Notes: generated by a model from the letters alone, not told the origin. DNA of 64,000 nt from Thalassia testudinum (GCA_037157565.1 JAZHRO010000050.1:45704001-45768000); one strand, 5' to 3'; shown: positions 1 to 11,072, numbered from the stretch's first letter. Translations and numbers: made by a program.

Positions 1-1503
1 ATCACACAAGTACACAACTATTTTTAGGTGGAAACCCAAACCGGGTGAAAACCACCACCTAACCCTCTCGAGTTAGGATTTTCCGATCAACCAAGTTGAT
101 CAAAATCCACTAAACGAATCACTTTAAAAGAGGGTGATTCAACCACAAATACAACCACGCTACAAGTGCGAGGGTAGCGTTCCTCAACCCCTTCTCTTCA
201 CGAGAAGGATTTTGTCTCGCGAAGGAGACGGGAATTAGCAAAGCGAATACCCAACCAAATACCAACGATAAAAGAACAATAATCCTATAGAGCCAACAAA
301 GTAATTTTAAACCTAGCTTCTATAGGAATTAGGAAACTCCCCTTTGAAAGGAGTGCGTCGGCGATGCGGATGCGTGAACAACACGACGGCGCTACGTTGC
401 TCTCGTAAACTATGGCGGGAGAGCGGGTGCGCAAAGCTTGATGCTCTCAAGAGGAAGAATTAGAGCTTGGAGAGCAAGAGAGTCTTTTTGGACACAAAAG
501 AGTGTGAAAGTGTGTAGCTAGGTGTGTGTTTGTGTTGCAAAGGTTCCCCTCTATTTATAGAGGCCTTAGGAAGGCTTAGGAAAGGCTCCATAGCCGTTGG
601 GTGCAAAGCCCAAGTGAATCAACCCGAAATCAGGAATAATCATTGCACTGACAGGGTTATCAGACGTCTAATTCTGGAATCAGATGTCTGGAAGACCACT
701 TTAAGACGTCTGATTTCAAGGTCAGACGTCTGATTTTGTGCGGGTTCCTTCCTGACTTGAATCAGATCTAAACAGGATTCTTGTGTAAGTCCATCAGACG
801 ACATACAGGACGTCTAGCATTATGTCTGGATGTCTGAAAACCTACTTTTTCGTGGGAATGGATTTACAACGGCTAGAAAATCTCTGAGAAGAGATTTTCG
901 GGTCAGTCGAGGAAAAACAGTCAATTATCAGACGTCTGGAATCGCTTAAGGATGTCGGATAAGGCTCTAACGGTCATATCCTTCAGTGTATGCTAAGAGA
1001 ACCAACGGTCCACTAATTGGACGTCTAGCAAAGTCATCAGACGTCTCCTAAGACGTCTGGTCTAAGGTCTGGACGTCTGATTTCATCAGACAGAACTTAC
1101 TATGTCCAGCCTAAATGTTATCAGACGTATGAATCAACAGTCAGACGTCTTAAAACACTTTATCAGACGTCTGATTTGGGAATTAGACATCTGGAAATGC
1201 TGTTTAAATCCTATATTGGTTTTCTAAGTTCTCTACAGAAAACCTAAGTATCCTAGGGTTGTGCCGGTGTTCCTATGACTACTGTTAGGGTACTTTGAGG
1301 CTCTTTAACATAATTTTCTAAGGAAATAAAGAGCAAGAAAATAACGACAAATGTGCATGAAAGGAATAAAAAGAATTCTATCCTATTCTTCTTATCCTTC
1401 CATTTTCAATCTATCGCTCCTCGCAAGACTCCAAGTGCAAATGTTAAATAACACGTGTTTTGTTATCATCAAAACAAATGATCGTGGTGCTCTAGTACCA
1501 ACA
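1..1503 (-). repeat. 3' LTR of the copia element (partial)
   Basis: This is the same sequence as 3686-5280. The U3 start, TGTTGGTACTAGAGCACC on the minus strand, is at 1503. About 73 bases of the LTR end lie outside the window. Relative to the 5' LTR it lacks roughly 100 bases near 1419. A TATA box (CTATAAATAG, minus) is at 551-560. U3 is crowded with AGACGTCT palindromes. Confidence 0.88.
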
Positions 1504-1795
1504 ATCTCCCCCTTTTTGATGATGACAAAACCATAAATAATAATGCAGAAAAAATCCTCCCCCTTTTTGACATTATCAAAAAGGTTTGATTGATTTTAAA
1601 TTATCTATAACTCCCCCTTAAAACATGCTCTTCTATAAATTTCTTTTAACAAAGGTAATGTCCCCCTTTTTTTTTATAACAACAAGATAGCTATTATTTT
1701 TCTCCCCCTTTCTAAAGGAAATTTAGCTACCTTATATCTCCCCCTTAAAAATTGACAATTAGCTTATAATTTTTTTGCTCCCCCTATCTAAATGC
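1504..1795 (-). other. Array of polypurine tracts before the 3' LTR
   Basis: On the plus strand CTCCCCC or GTCCCCC followed by T-rich sequence occurs about seven times (near 1506, 1558, 1612, 1661, 1703, 1739 and 1781). On the element strand these read AAGGGGGAG. The copy at 1504-1516 touches the LTR and is the functional-position plus-strand primer. Multiple tracts of this form are established for Sireviruses. Confidence 0.8.
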
Positions 1796-1833
1796 TTATG
1801 ATAAAAAGATAGGGTAAATGGTTTTTACCTCAC

Positions 1834-2330
1834 CTACCATGGCCAATAAAATGGCCCAAATGGTGGTGGTGGATGCCACATCAGATGGAGCTCCCATCCA
1901 TAGCTTGGAGGCCCGGGCATTGGCGCCGGTCTCCAGTCTAGTGGTCGACGTGCGGCGAGTCCATCGTTTGTTCGCCGTCTCATCGGTCTTCTTGTTCTCC
2001 TCCTTGGTCTACTCCTTGGTTCTCCCAACTCGAGTTGACCAGCCTTGAGCTTGTAGGTCCAGTCCTTCGTGTTGTAGTTATCCCTGAAACCTACAAAACA
2101 AGATTCCAAATTTTTCTTTGGTATCCAAGTGAGCTTGGATCCAGATCTGTTAGCGGGTGTCCTTGACGGAGATCCTTTCTAAACCTTAGGGCTATATAGG
2201 TTATCGACCCTATTTATCAATTTATTTGATTTCTCCCTAAGACATGCAAGTTCATTTTCTATAATACTCATCTTAGTCTTTAAATAAGAAATTTCTATTT
2301 TTAGACTAACATTTTCCTCAATCAATTTAT
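1834..2330 (-). pseudogene. Frameshifted 3' extension of the copia gag
   Basis: After the gag stop at 2322 another minus-strand frame continues the same protein. First comes a heptad-like, coiled-coil stretch rich in Lys, Glu, Ile and Leu, then a stop near 2185, then a Trp-Ile-Pro-Lys-Lys motif of the kind that precedes protease in copia polyproteins. An Arg-rich and Pro/Trp-rich tail follows and ends at 1834. No Asp-Ser-Gly or Asp-Thr-Gly protease motif and no integrase zinc motif follows. The simplest reading is a gag extended by leftover pol-leader sequence and broken by at least one indel. The basic tail could be neutral out-of-frame sequence. Confidence 0.55.
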
Positions 2331-3557
2331 TATTTTCATTGATAAGGTTATGATTTCTAATAATAGGTTATCATTTTTAGGACTAGCTTCTAGATCGTTA
2401 AGTTTTATTTCTAACCTATCACTTTCACTTTTAAGAAAACTAAGATTCTTTTTCATGCTTTTATTTTCTATCTTAAGTGCTTTACTAACTTCAAAAAGTT
2501 CATTAAAAGCTTCTTGTAAGTCGTAACTTACCTCGTTGTCTGAGCCGCTTCCACTTTCGCTGTCGCTTCCTCTGGCCATGAAACCAAAGCAAGTGGTTTC
2601 TTCTTCTATGGACTTTTCTTCTTCTTCCTCCGAGCTGGAATCGTCCCAAGTGGCTTGGAACGCCTTCTTCTTAGATGTCTTCTCCTTTTCCTTCTTCTTC
2701 TCCTTTCTGAGAAGAGGGCACTCTGGTCGCAGATGCCCTTTCTCGTTGCAATGGTAGCAACATCTCGGTCTCTCCTTCTCCTTCTTCTTTGACTCCCTAC
2801 ACAACTTGGAAAACATTTTAAGTAAAATTCTAAAGTCTTCGTCGTTGGAACTTACTTCGCTATCCGACGCGGCTTTGAAGGCGAGAGTCTTCTTCGATTT
2901 AGGCTCCGGTGTATCCTCCTTCTTTCGCTTCAACTTTGTCTCGTAGGCCATCAGATTGCCTAGGAGATCTTCCATGTTGAGCTCCTCCACTTCGTTTGCC
3001 TCCTCGATGGCGATGACTTTCTGTTCCCATTCCGATCCAAGGGAACGAAGAAGCTTCCCTTGAAGCTCTCCCTTGATGAAAGTATTCCCTAAAGCTTTCA
3101 AATTATTTACGGTGAGAGTGAACCTAGTGTTCATCTCACTCAAAGATTCGTTAGGCTTCATAGAAAGAGATTCAAATTCTTGAGAAACTAAATTTATTTT
3201 AGAAGTTTTTACCTTAGAGGTACCTTCATGAGTTATCTCGAGTGTGTGCCAAATCTCGTATGCGGCGGCGCATTGCGAGATTTTGTTGAACTCCTCCGAG
3301 CTGAGCGCGCAATACAACGCATTCATTATTTTCGCGTTGAGCAAGAGTTCCCGAATCTGCTGCTGCGAGTATCCTCCGGCGGGTTTTTCTAGGATGTCGA
3401 AGGGGGTCTCACACCTGGCCCAGACCGTGAAATCGGTGGCTTGAAGCCACGTCTTCATCCGCAGCTTCCAGTAAGGGTAGTTGCTCCCGTCAAAGAACGG
3501 CGGACGAGTCGTAGACTGGCCCTCGGAAATCCTACCCGCGGAACTGCTCCCCTCCAT
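2322..3557 (-). CDS. gag: Copia-type Gag (UBN2 family) with CCHC zinc knuckle
   Basis: Gag packages the element RNA into cytoplasmic particles. I chose the Met at 3557 because it is followed by the usual copia Gag opening, in which a Phe-Asp-Gly-x-Asn-Tyr-x-Tyr-Trp motif appears about 20 residues in; the open frame above it reads through the primer site. The UBN2-like helical domain covers roughly residues 20-220. A zinc knuckle CYHCNEKGHLRPEC (C-x2-C-x4-H-x4-C) lies near residue 275. Lys-rich and acidic Ser/Glu stretches follow, then a coiled coil. The frame is about 411 codons without internal stops, unlike the gypsy genes in this window, so this insertion looks younger. No pol follows. Related full-length Sireviruses would need to supply enzymes. 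Confidence 0.82.
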   Translation of the reverse strand: MEGSSSAGRISEGQSTTRPPFFDGSNYPYWKLRMKTWLQATDFTVWARCETPFDILEKPAGGYSQQQIRELLLNAKIMNALYCALSSEEFNKISQCAAAYEIWHTLEITHEGTSKVKTSKINLVSQEFESLSMKPNESLSEMNTRFTLTVNNLKALGNTFIKGELQGKLLRSLGSEWEQKVIAIEEANEVEELNMEDLLGNLMAYETKLKRKKEDTPEPKSKKTLAFKAASDSEVSSNDEDFRILLKMFSKLCRESKKKEKERPRCCYHCNEKGHLRPECPLLRKEKKKEKEKTSKKKAFQATWDDSSSEEEEEKSIEEETTCFGFMARGSDSESGSGSDNEVSYDLQEAFNELFEVSKALKIENKSMKKNLSFLKSESDRLEIKLNDLEASPKNDNLLLEIITLSMKIIN

Positions 3558-3598
3558 AGATCTTCTTGCTTGGTTGTTACGCCGAAACAGCAAGACCT

Positions 3599-3610
3599 GC
3601 TCTGATACCA
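3599..3610 (-). other. Primer-binding site, initiator tRNA-Met
   Basis: The minus strand reads TGGTATCAGAGC, the standard plant copia primer site complementary to the 3' end of initiator tRNA-Met. It begins two bases after the LTR end at 3613. Confidence 0.93.
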
Positions 3611-3612
3611 AC

Positions 3613-5280
3613 TGAAATTCCCTACTAGGAGGGGGTGACGTAATAATTGCGGAAATAAATATAAACAATCTCACAAAATAGACAATCACACAAGTACACA
3701 ACTATTTTTAGGTGGAAACCCAAACCGGGTGAAAACCACCACCTAACCCTCTCAAGTTAGGATTTTCCGATCAACCAAGTTGATCAAAATCCACTAAACG
3801 AATCACTTTAAATGAGGGTGATTCAACCTTAAATACAGCCACGCTACAAGTGCGAGGGTAGCATTCCTCAACCCCTTCTCTTCACGAGAAGGATTTTGTC
3901 TCGCGAAGGAGATGGGAATTCGCAAAGCGAATACCCAACCAAATAACAAAGATAAAAGAACAATAATCCTATAGAGCCAACAAAGTAATTTTAAACCTAG
4001 CTTCTATAGGAATTAGGAAACTCCCCTTTGAAAGGAGTGCGTCGGCGACGCGGATGTGTGAACAACACAACGGCGCTACGTTGCTCTCGTAAACTACGGC
4101 GGGAGAGCAGGTGCGCAAAGCTTGATGCTCTCAAGATGAAGAATTAGAGCTTGGAGAGCAAGAGAGTCTTTTTGGACACAAGAGTGTGAAAGTGTGTAGC
4201 TAGGTGTATGTTTGTGTTGCAAAGGTTCCCCTCTATTTATAGAGGCCTTAGGAAGGCTTAGGAAAGGCTCCATAGCCATTGGGTGCAAAGCCCAAGTGAA
4301 TCTACCCGAAATCAGGAATAATCATTGCACTGACAGGGTTGTCAGACGTCTAATTCTGGAATTAGACGTCTGGAAGACCACTTTAAGGCATTTGATTTCA
4401 AGGTTAGACGTCTGATTTCGTGTGGGTTCCTTCCTGACTTGAATCAGATCTAAACAGGGTTCTTGTGTAAGTCCATCAGACGACATACAGGACGTCTAGC
4501 ACTATGTCTGGACGTCAGGAAACCTACTTTTTCGTGGGAATGGATTTACAACAGCTAGAAAATCTCTGAGAAGAGATTTTCGGGTCAGTCGAGGAAAAAC
4601 GATCAATTATCAGACGTCTGGAATGGCTTAAGGACGTCTGATAAGGCTCCAACGATCATATCCTTCAGTGTATGCTAAGAGAGCCAACGGTCCACTAATT
4701 GTACGTCTGGCAAAGTCATCAGACATCTCTTAAGACATCTGGTCTAAGGTCTGGACGTCTGATTTCATCAGACAGAACTTACTATGTCCAGCCTAAATGT
4801 TATCAGACGTCTGAATCAACAGTCCGACGTCTTAAAACACTATCATACGTCTGATTTGGGAATTAGACGTCTGGAAATGCTGTTTATATCCTATATTGGT
4901 TTTCTAAGTTCTCTATAGAAAACCTAAGTATCCTAGGGTTGTGCCGGTGTTCCTATGACTACTGCTAGGGTACTTTGAGGCTCTTTAACATAATTTTCTA
5001 AGGAAATAAAGAGCAAGAAAATAATGACAAATTACATGAAAGGAATAAAAAGAATTCTATCCTATTCTTCTTATCCTTCCATTTTCAATCTATCACTCCT
5101 CGCGAATCTCCTCTGTTCTCCATCAAGCTCCTCCAATATGTCCTGGATGCGAGCTCGAATTCCATCTAATCACGTCTACATTTGCAATTGACCTGAAATC
5201 TAAGACTCCAAGCACAAATGTTAAATAACACGTGTTTTGTTATCATCAAAACAAATGATCGTGGTGCTCTAGCAGCAACA
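3613..5280 (-). repeat. 5' LTR of the copia element
   Basis: The LTR is 1668 bases, TG at 5280 to CA at 3613 on the minus strand. It matches the 3' LTR and the solo LTR at 11183-12911. It holds a CACGTG box close to the U3 start, dozens of AGACGTCT-type motifs and a TATA box. Confidence 0.9.
4233..4242 (-). promoter_or_regulatory. TATA box of the copia 5' LTR
   Basis: CTATAAATAG on the minus strand, about 1.04 kb into the LTR. The same box is kept in the 3' LTR (551-560) and the solo LTR (12244-12253). It marks the U3/R boundary region. Confidence 0.75.
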
Positions 5281-6991
5281 ACGACTAATTGGCTGTAAGA
5301 CGAATTCAATATATATCGCTGCGTGCAGTTTGCAGCGCACGATGTGGCGCTATTCGAGGCCACATCTGCGTTGGAAACCGTGTGCAACTGTGGGCTGAAA
5401 GGGATTTTGGCCCTCAATTCGAGGGCCATAATTTATTTAAAAAATAAAAATAAATTACGGAAAATAAAGTATTTAAATAATACTATATAATTGTTCAATT
5501 AATTTGAAATTTTAATTAGATTTACTATATAAATAAATTCACTAAAGTAGCCTGCTTTTACACATTGATTTTGGTGTTTTCTTGGTTAATTACTTATAAA
5601 TTAGTTACTAAATGGTCTAATTGACCTCATACAAAGTTAGAATACATACATAAGTATTTTCTACACATTTTTATTAGATTTTTCCGAATTAATGTATGTG
5701 TTATTTACATTTAAATAGCAGTTTTAATTATTCTGCTTATAAACTAAGTTAAGCTTAATATAATCAGATATAAATATACTTAAATTAGCCTAAATTACTT
5801 AAAGCATATTAGTCTTAATATACAATTTCAATTTAACTTAATTATAATTCTAAATTACTAATTTAACTAATTTAATTTAACAACTTAGCTATAAACTTAA
5901 TAAATTAATTATTTATTATTTATAAAGGATTAAATTAAGATAAAAGATTTTATTTACTTATAATCTACATATACATAGATATATATACAATTTTATAGTT
6001 TAACTCTCTTAATTATACTATTTACTGCTCTAGTTAGTTTAATAATACATATAAATTAGTTCAATTTATATATAATTATATAACTATTATATTTATTGTC
6101 TAAACTAGATCTAAAATCTAAATTACAATACTCATTATATTTACATAGTTAAGTATACAGTATATATATATATACACTACCTATTTACATAAGTAATCTA
6201 GTATATAGCTTATGTCTATATAAGTATGCTTAATATACAAATTAATATATATATGTATATATATAGATATATAAATATTTTTACTTCTGGTCCTTTTGGG
6301 TGTTTCTTTTTAAATTTTTCTACTGTTGTTACAGGTTTGACAGAAGTAGGAGAGAAGAAGGGAAGAATTAACTAAGGAGAGAGTCCTCAGTTCAGTTTTC
6401 TCTTTTAACTCTTGTTTGGATGGTGATTTCTGACTAAACTAGCTGACAGAATTGAGAAAGAATAGACATGTATGCACCGAAATTAGAGCTCAAGTATTGA
6501 AACAAGAAAGTTTGTTTACATAAGAAATGAAACACAATCTACTGTCAGCTATGATCAAATTAGAGTCTACAAGGTTTAATACTAGAACCTATCTGTTACA
6601 ACCTATAATAACTAGACAGTAGCAGCAACAAAACCTTCCAGACTCTGCAGCAGCTCAAGTCACTGTCCAAATGGTCTAACTGCTGCTGTAGTTAGTTCAT
6701 TTGAGATGGAATGTGAGTTGGAGAGAAGAGAAATGTAGCTACAAGATGCAACACTTTGCTTTGTTTACTGGGATCAGAGTCAAAAAAATTCAAACTAAAA
6801 AGAAAATCTCTATCAATCCCCAATCTAACAAGGGTTTAATTTCTCACTAAAATCACTAAGTACCCTAATTCAAATGCCAAAAACCCTCATCAAAAACTTC
6901 ATTTCAGATTAAATCCATGAATATCACTGAATTAACTCTTCCTAATGCTATAGACAGCATGAAGGAAGAATCAATTCAATCAATTAAAGCC
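5281..6991 (-). repeat. 3' LTR of element C, left segment
   Basis: Nearly the same sequence as 44509-46205 in the 5' LTR, so it belongs to element C. It is very AT-rich between 5400 and 6300, with many AT microsatellite tracts and no coding potential. The last five bases (6987-6991, AAGCC) are the target duplication of element A and recur at 32799-32803. No gene is seen. Confidence 0.88.
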
Positions 6992-7048
6992 TAGTGATGG
7001 GCCAACCGCGGCGCTGCTTTTGCGTGTCTTTATGTTTATTATAATACA

Positions 7049-7139
7049 GTCGTTATAGTATAAGATGAGACAGCTACGATTGTCATTACCATACAATTTT
7101 TTTTACTCAAAAATAGTGTTCCCGAGGTCAAACTCAGGG
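7049..7139 (-). other. U5 block: tRNA-Asp-complementary segment plus hairpin (element A)
   Basis: On the plus strand 7049-7064 reads GTCGTTATAGTATAAG, close to the 5' end of plant tRNA-Asp as I remember it (GTCGTTGTAGTATAGTGG). The element RNA is therefore complementary to that tRNA. 7121-7139 folds as CCCGAG / CTCAGGG around GTCAAA, with a G-U pair in RNA. The same pair of signals lies at 19802-19893 in the 5' LTR. Confidence 0.6.
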
Positions 7140-7183
7140 AGCTACTGGAATTCTAGAAGTACAAAGTTTCTTATTGAATTACA

Positions 7184-7221
<38 letters not shown>

Positions 7222-7468
7222 GTCTTGGCTTCTTCTTCTTCTCTTTGTGCTCTCTCCTCTTCTTTTTTTTCTTCTGCTCGTCTCTGTCTTCTTCTTCTCT
7301 TCTTTCTCTTTTCTTCCTTTGCCTTTCTCTCTTTCTTTCTAGCGGCCAAGTCTTCTTCTTTCTTTTTCTTCCTGGCTTATTGTCTTCTTCTTCTGCTCTT
7401 CAGCTGCAGAGTCTTCTTCTTTCCTTCTTCTTCTTCTTCTCTGCTTTATCTCCTCTCAAGGTTCATCC

Positions 7469-7494
7469 GTCGTCTGATACAGCTGTCAGACGAC
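7469..7494 (-). other. Stem-loop GTCGTCTGA ... TCAGACGAC in the transcribed LTR
   Basis: Nine-base perfect arms separated by eight bases. The 5' LTR copy (20212-20237) has eleven perfect base pairs with loop CAGC. Element B has the same arms at 21947-21972 and 29351-29376, with a swapped final pair. Confidence 0.65.
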
Positions 7495-8855
7495 TTAAAC
7501 TACGGTCTGCTACAGTGATTCTCCACTTTTCCTTCCTTCGCTGCTGCTTCTTCTTTGGCGAGCCTTCTTCTTCTTCTGCTTCTTCTCTTCTCCTTCCTAC
7601 GGCTAAGTGCTGAGCCCTTCTCCTTCAACGCTCTATCCTGCACACAAGGGGGAAGCAAAACCTATCCCCTCCCTCTACCCGCACGTATCTCTCTCTCTCT
7701 ACAAACCTCTCACAAGAAGCTCTCCCAGAGCCGCGGGTTAACGGGTCGGGTTGCGTACCGGGAACAGGCGCACCGGCGTGATTTGGTGCGCGAGGTGTGC
7801 GTGGGTAGTGTCGGGTCGGATCCGCCGGGTCCGTGTGGTGAAACCGCGGACAGGGTGTGTGATGGGGCACGGGACCTCACCCCAGGTGTATCGGAGGCGA
7901 TAAGGTAAAAACACAAAATCAATTTAAATGGGTGCGGCTCTTCGAGAACTTACGATGTGGGACTAAACTTCTGCTTCTTCTCGTGCGTGCCCGCAGGAAG
8001 ACCGCGACCTCACTTCAGCAGCTGCATCCTTGTTTCCCATCGCGTGCCAGCGGCCTGCCTTCACCCGAGTCTCCCCAATTCGCATCAGCTGGAGACCTGA
8101 CGCTCTGAAGCCTGGAGCTCAGTTGGAAGCTCCTTGAGTCGTCGCCAATGGCGGCCGGGGCAGCAGATCTGTCCAGCACAAAAAGGGCCTCTCAGCCTAA
8201 TCAGACCACAAGGGAACCTTCGCCGTGGCACGGCGAAGGTGGTGCGAGGTGCAGCATGCCGCGGGACGGCCTAGGCGTGCGTGCCTAGGTAGTCCTGTGG
8301 CCGAAAAAGTGGGTTTGATCAGGGGTGAGTTGTGGAGGTGTAGAGTGGCAGTGGAGGGGCAGAGGGTGTTTAGTATGATGAGGCGGAGCTTTTGGGATAG
8401 TTGGAGAGTCGTATGGGGTTGTGGGATGACGGGGGCGACTCGCCGGAGAGTGGCCGGAGGTGGGGAAGGTGAGGGTGATCAGGTGTGGTCGTGGGGCAAT
8501 CAAGCAAAATAGATTGGGGAAAAGAAAGAGGGGAAGAAGGGGAGTAACTGCAACCTACCTACAGGGACGAAGGGGGCCGGAGCGGCGGGCAGTAGTACCG
8601 ACTGTCGCCGGAGAAGAAGCACCCAGAGGGAGAGAGCGGCGGCGAGGAAGTGGGCAGGGAGGCACGCGTTGGGTACGGCACGACGCGGGAAGATTAGGCG
8701 AAGCTGGCTCTCCTGCTAGTATTGCAGCAGAGCGACGAGAAGGAGGAGGAGGGGCAGCCGGAGCTGGTGGGTTTCCTGTCAGAGTGGGGAGAGAGGAAGC
8801 GTTGAGGGTTTCTCCGCCAAGACCAGACTGCGAGAACTGGCTGGCAATGCTGGTT

Positions 8856-8863
8856 CTTATAAA
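8856..8863 (-). promoter_or_regulatory. TATA-like box of the element A LTR (3' copy)
   Basis: The minus strand reads TTTATAAG, about 0.93 kb from the LTR start. The 5' copy is at 31864-31871 (CTTATAAG). The position matches the clear TATA box in element B. Confidence 0.55.
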
Positions 8864-9790
8864 GGCGGTGGCGTAGAGGCGGATGCAGGCTGGCGACATG
8901 TGCCCCTCGCCAAAGTATGGTCGGAGATGAGACCCATACCTTCCGCGCGTTCGCACGGAAGGTGTGGGGGTCGTCAGGCAGCATGGCTGAGTCCCTGCGA
9001 CAGCAGAAGTCGCAGGGAACTCTGCGTTCACTTTGCAGGACGTCCCCCTCACCCTACTCTACACCATGCTCCATGCAAAGTCGTCGGAGCATGGTGTTGC
9101 GTAGAGACTTGCAGGAGGGACCAAAATGCAAAGAATGACGAGGAAATTGGGGGCCAAAATGCAAGGATTTTGAAAGTTAAGGGTCAAAAAGTAAATACTG
9201 AGGACCAAATTGCAAAGTCGGTCAAGGAGGTCTCTTCTTAGGCTAAAGTTTTTATGCATGACTATATTGAACCTAAGGATTTTAATGGTGAATTTTGTTT
9301 CTAGGTCAGACCATGTTTGACCGACCAATTTACGTAAAAACCTAAATTAAATCATTAATTGGGCATGGTTCTCAATGTAGGTCAAAATGGGTTTCTAAGG
9401 CCAAATTGAAAGTTCTAAGCCCTAGAGATTATTTTTCTATGAATTTTAGAGAGCTTAGTTGATTTTTACCCTACGTCGAACCTCGTGAATTGAAGTGGGT
9501 TTGTTTTAGTGTTATAGAATGTCATTTAATTTCTTGGAGTTGCCGTAGCCCTTGTTAGATCAGATCATCCCACTTTCCTTCTTATTAGGTTTGTTTGACC
9601 TATGTTTGGACCCTTAATTACCCTGTTTGAAAATTGCATTGGTGAAATTACATTTTTACCCCTTATGACTTGTTCTCTTCTTGAACTCAGAATTCTCTGA
9701 GTTAAGCTTTTCTTTGAACTATGTAGGAGCTTTTTCTTGTATATCTAGGTTAGATTGTGCTAGTTAGGCTTCATGATGAGGTTCTCATCA

Positions 9791-9802
9791 TACCCCCATG
9801 CC
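9791..9802 (-). other. Polypurine tract of element A
   Basis: The minus strand reads GGCATGGGGGTA directly before the LTR start TGATGAG. This is the expected plus-strand primer position. The same tract lies at 24334-24345 (B), 34618 (C) and 56025 (D). Confidence 0.85.
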
Positions 9803-10240
9803 TAGCTTTTGCTAGTCCCTTAGCAAAAACTTAAGGTTTCAACCTTTGTTCTAGACCATGAAGTTCTTAATGATTTCAGATAAGTGCTTTTTCATTTGAA
9901 CCTAGATTAGGTTAGAATGCTGACCATAGGACTAAAAGGTACTCTAGTACCAACCAAGATCCAAATCTATCTAGCCTTAGCTTCACTCCTTAGCAAAGGT
10001 TTTTAAGGCCCGCAAGAACTAACCTAAGGTCTATTGGACTTTGTGGTTAAAGCACCAGTGCTTGAAATGATTTTAGCCCTGGCTCAGTTTGCAGTGCGGT
10101 TTGTAAGAGAGAGAGATAGAAGATTTTTCTATTTAGAGAGTTTTCTCTCTCTTTTTCTTTTTAATTCTAGCTTAGGATTGGCTTTTCAACAAGGTCTATA
10201 TCAAATTCCTTGTTCCCATCATCAATCCTCAAGGGTTCCT

Positions 10241-10395
10241 AGCAATCGATGCTTCGAGATAGCACCACCCATGGAACCCCCGGAACCCTGGCTATTGAGA
10301 TTTTGAGATAATCCCATCCATGGTGTTCCGTGGCCAAATCCAGACCCTGGCAATTGACACTTCGTGATAATGCCATCCATGGAATCTGAACCAGC
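10241..10395 (-). repeat. Three degenerate direct repeats of about 55 bases
   Basis: Each unit contains a gata-x(4-6)-CCATCCATGG-like core followed by a CCCTGGC-type end (10257-10298, 10307-10347, 10367-10395). The same three-unit array is in B (24779-24925) and, more diverged, in D (56473-56625). Confidence 0.65.
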
Positions 10396-11072
10396 AAAGT
10401 GATTACATGCCCCCAGTAGGATATGTAAATATCCTAAGAGACAAGCACCGAGGAGATGATATTTTGTTACGCATATTTGAGGGGAATTTCCCACCTCTCC
10501 GCGCTGGGAACTCATCCAAATCAACTTGTGTTGATCGGACGCTCCTACTCTAGGTGTTCTTTTCAGAATTTTCGATGCTTCTGCGTGATTTTGATTTTTA
10601 CGCTTACTGAACCAGGCTGTGTATGAGGTTAGGGTGCTTAGGTTACTGAGTCCCGTAAACCAAAAGTTAGTTAATGAGGCCAAATACTCCCTAAACCTTG
10701 GACCTAATACTTAAGCTTTTCATTTTCCTCAACCTCTTGAGGAATGTCTAGATCTTAATGGGTACTAAGAGTCTATCCAAGAATGCCTAAGGTTCGCGTT
10801 CTTATTAATCTTACTGTGCACTTTTCAAAATTTTTTTTTTTTCATAAATGAGGTCTAGAACTTAGGTCACTTCCTTAGTTTCTTACTAATGACTATCCCT
10901 TTCTTCTCACATTTTTGTGCTCCTTTTTCATTTTGTTTCTTTTCCTTCTCCCACAAAATTTCCTTTCTCCTCTTATTCTCTTATTCTTTTTCGAATTTTT
11001 TTTTTATGGTGTTTTTGGCATATGTGCATTTTTTTGTTAAAAACCTTTTCTTACAAGTTTTGCACTTTCATG

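Larger units (their letters stand above)
1..5280 (-). mobile_element. Sirevirus-like Ty1/copia element, gag-only, cut by the window edge
   Basis: The element reads on the minus strand: 5' LTR at 3613-5280, initiator-Met primer site at 3599-3610, gag at 3557-2322 with a frameshifted tail to 1834, several polypurine tracts at 1504-1795, and the 3' LTR at 1-1503. About 2.1 kb separates the LTRs, with no protease, integrase or reverse transcriptase. It is therefore non-autonomous, in the style of the gag-only TR-GAG elements described in plants. The repeated AAGGGGGAG tracts before the 3' LTR are a known mark of Sireviruses. It sits in the 3' LTR of element C. The base after 5280 begins ACGAC, the likely target duplication; its partner lies outside the window. 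Confidence 0.85.
6992..9790 (-). repeat. 3' LTR of element A
   Basis: 2799 bases. The terminal bases on the plus strand are TAGTGATGG where the 5' copy has TGGTGATGG, so the LTR end has mutated from ACCA to ACTA. It contains a GA microsatellite (7189-7216), a CTT-rich tract (7220-7610) that is GAA-rich in the transcript, and a GC-rich R/U3 part. Long frames in the CTT tract are low-complexity artefacts. Confidence 0.9.

Noticed and set aside
640..1190. Regular-looking short repeats that could suggest a CRISPR array or a satellite
   Set aside because: Units are 8-12 bases at irregular spacing in a plant copia U3. No spacers, leader or cas genes.
1818..2048. Plus-strand frame of 76 codons antisense to the copia gag tail
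   Set aside because: No homology, no start context, and it is opposite to a recognisable coding remnant.
7174..7613. Long Ser/Phe/Leu-rich frames on the plus strand (also 19964-20356, 21711-22373, 29118-29646), looking like membrane proteins
   Set aside because: They are translations of the CTT-rich tract in the LTRs, open in several frames at once and antisense to the elements.
8225..9241. Overlapping Arg/Pro/Gly-rich frames in the GC-rich LTR part (also 20694-21233, 22402-23802, 30023-31199)
   Set aside because: Open on both strands because of high GC. They do not agree in frame or start between LTR copies, and no known domain is seen.
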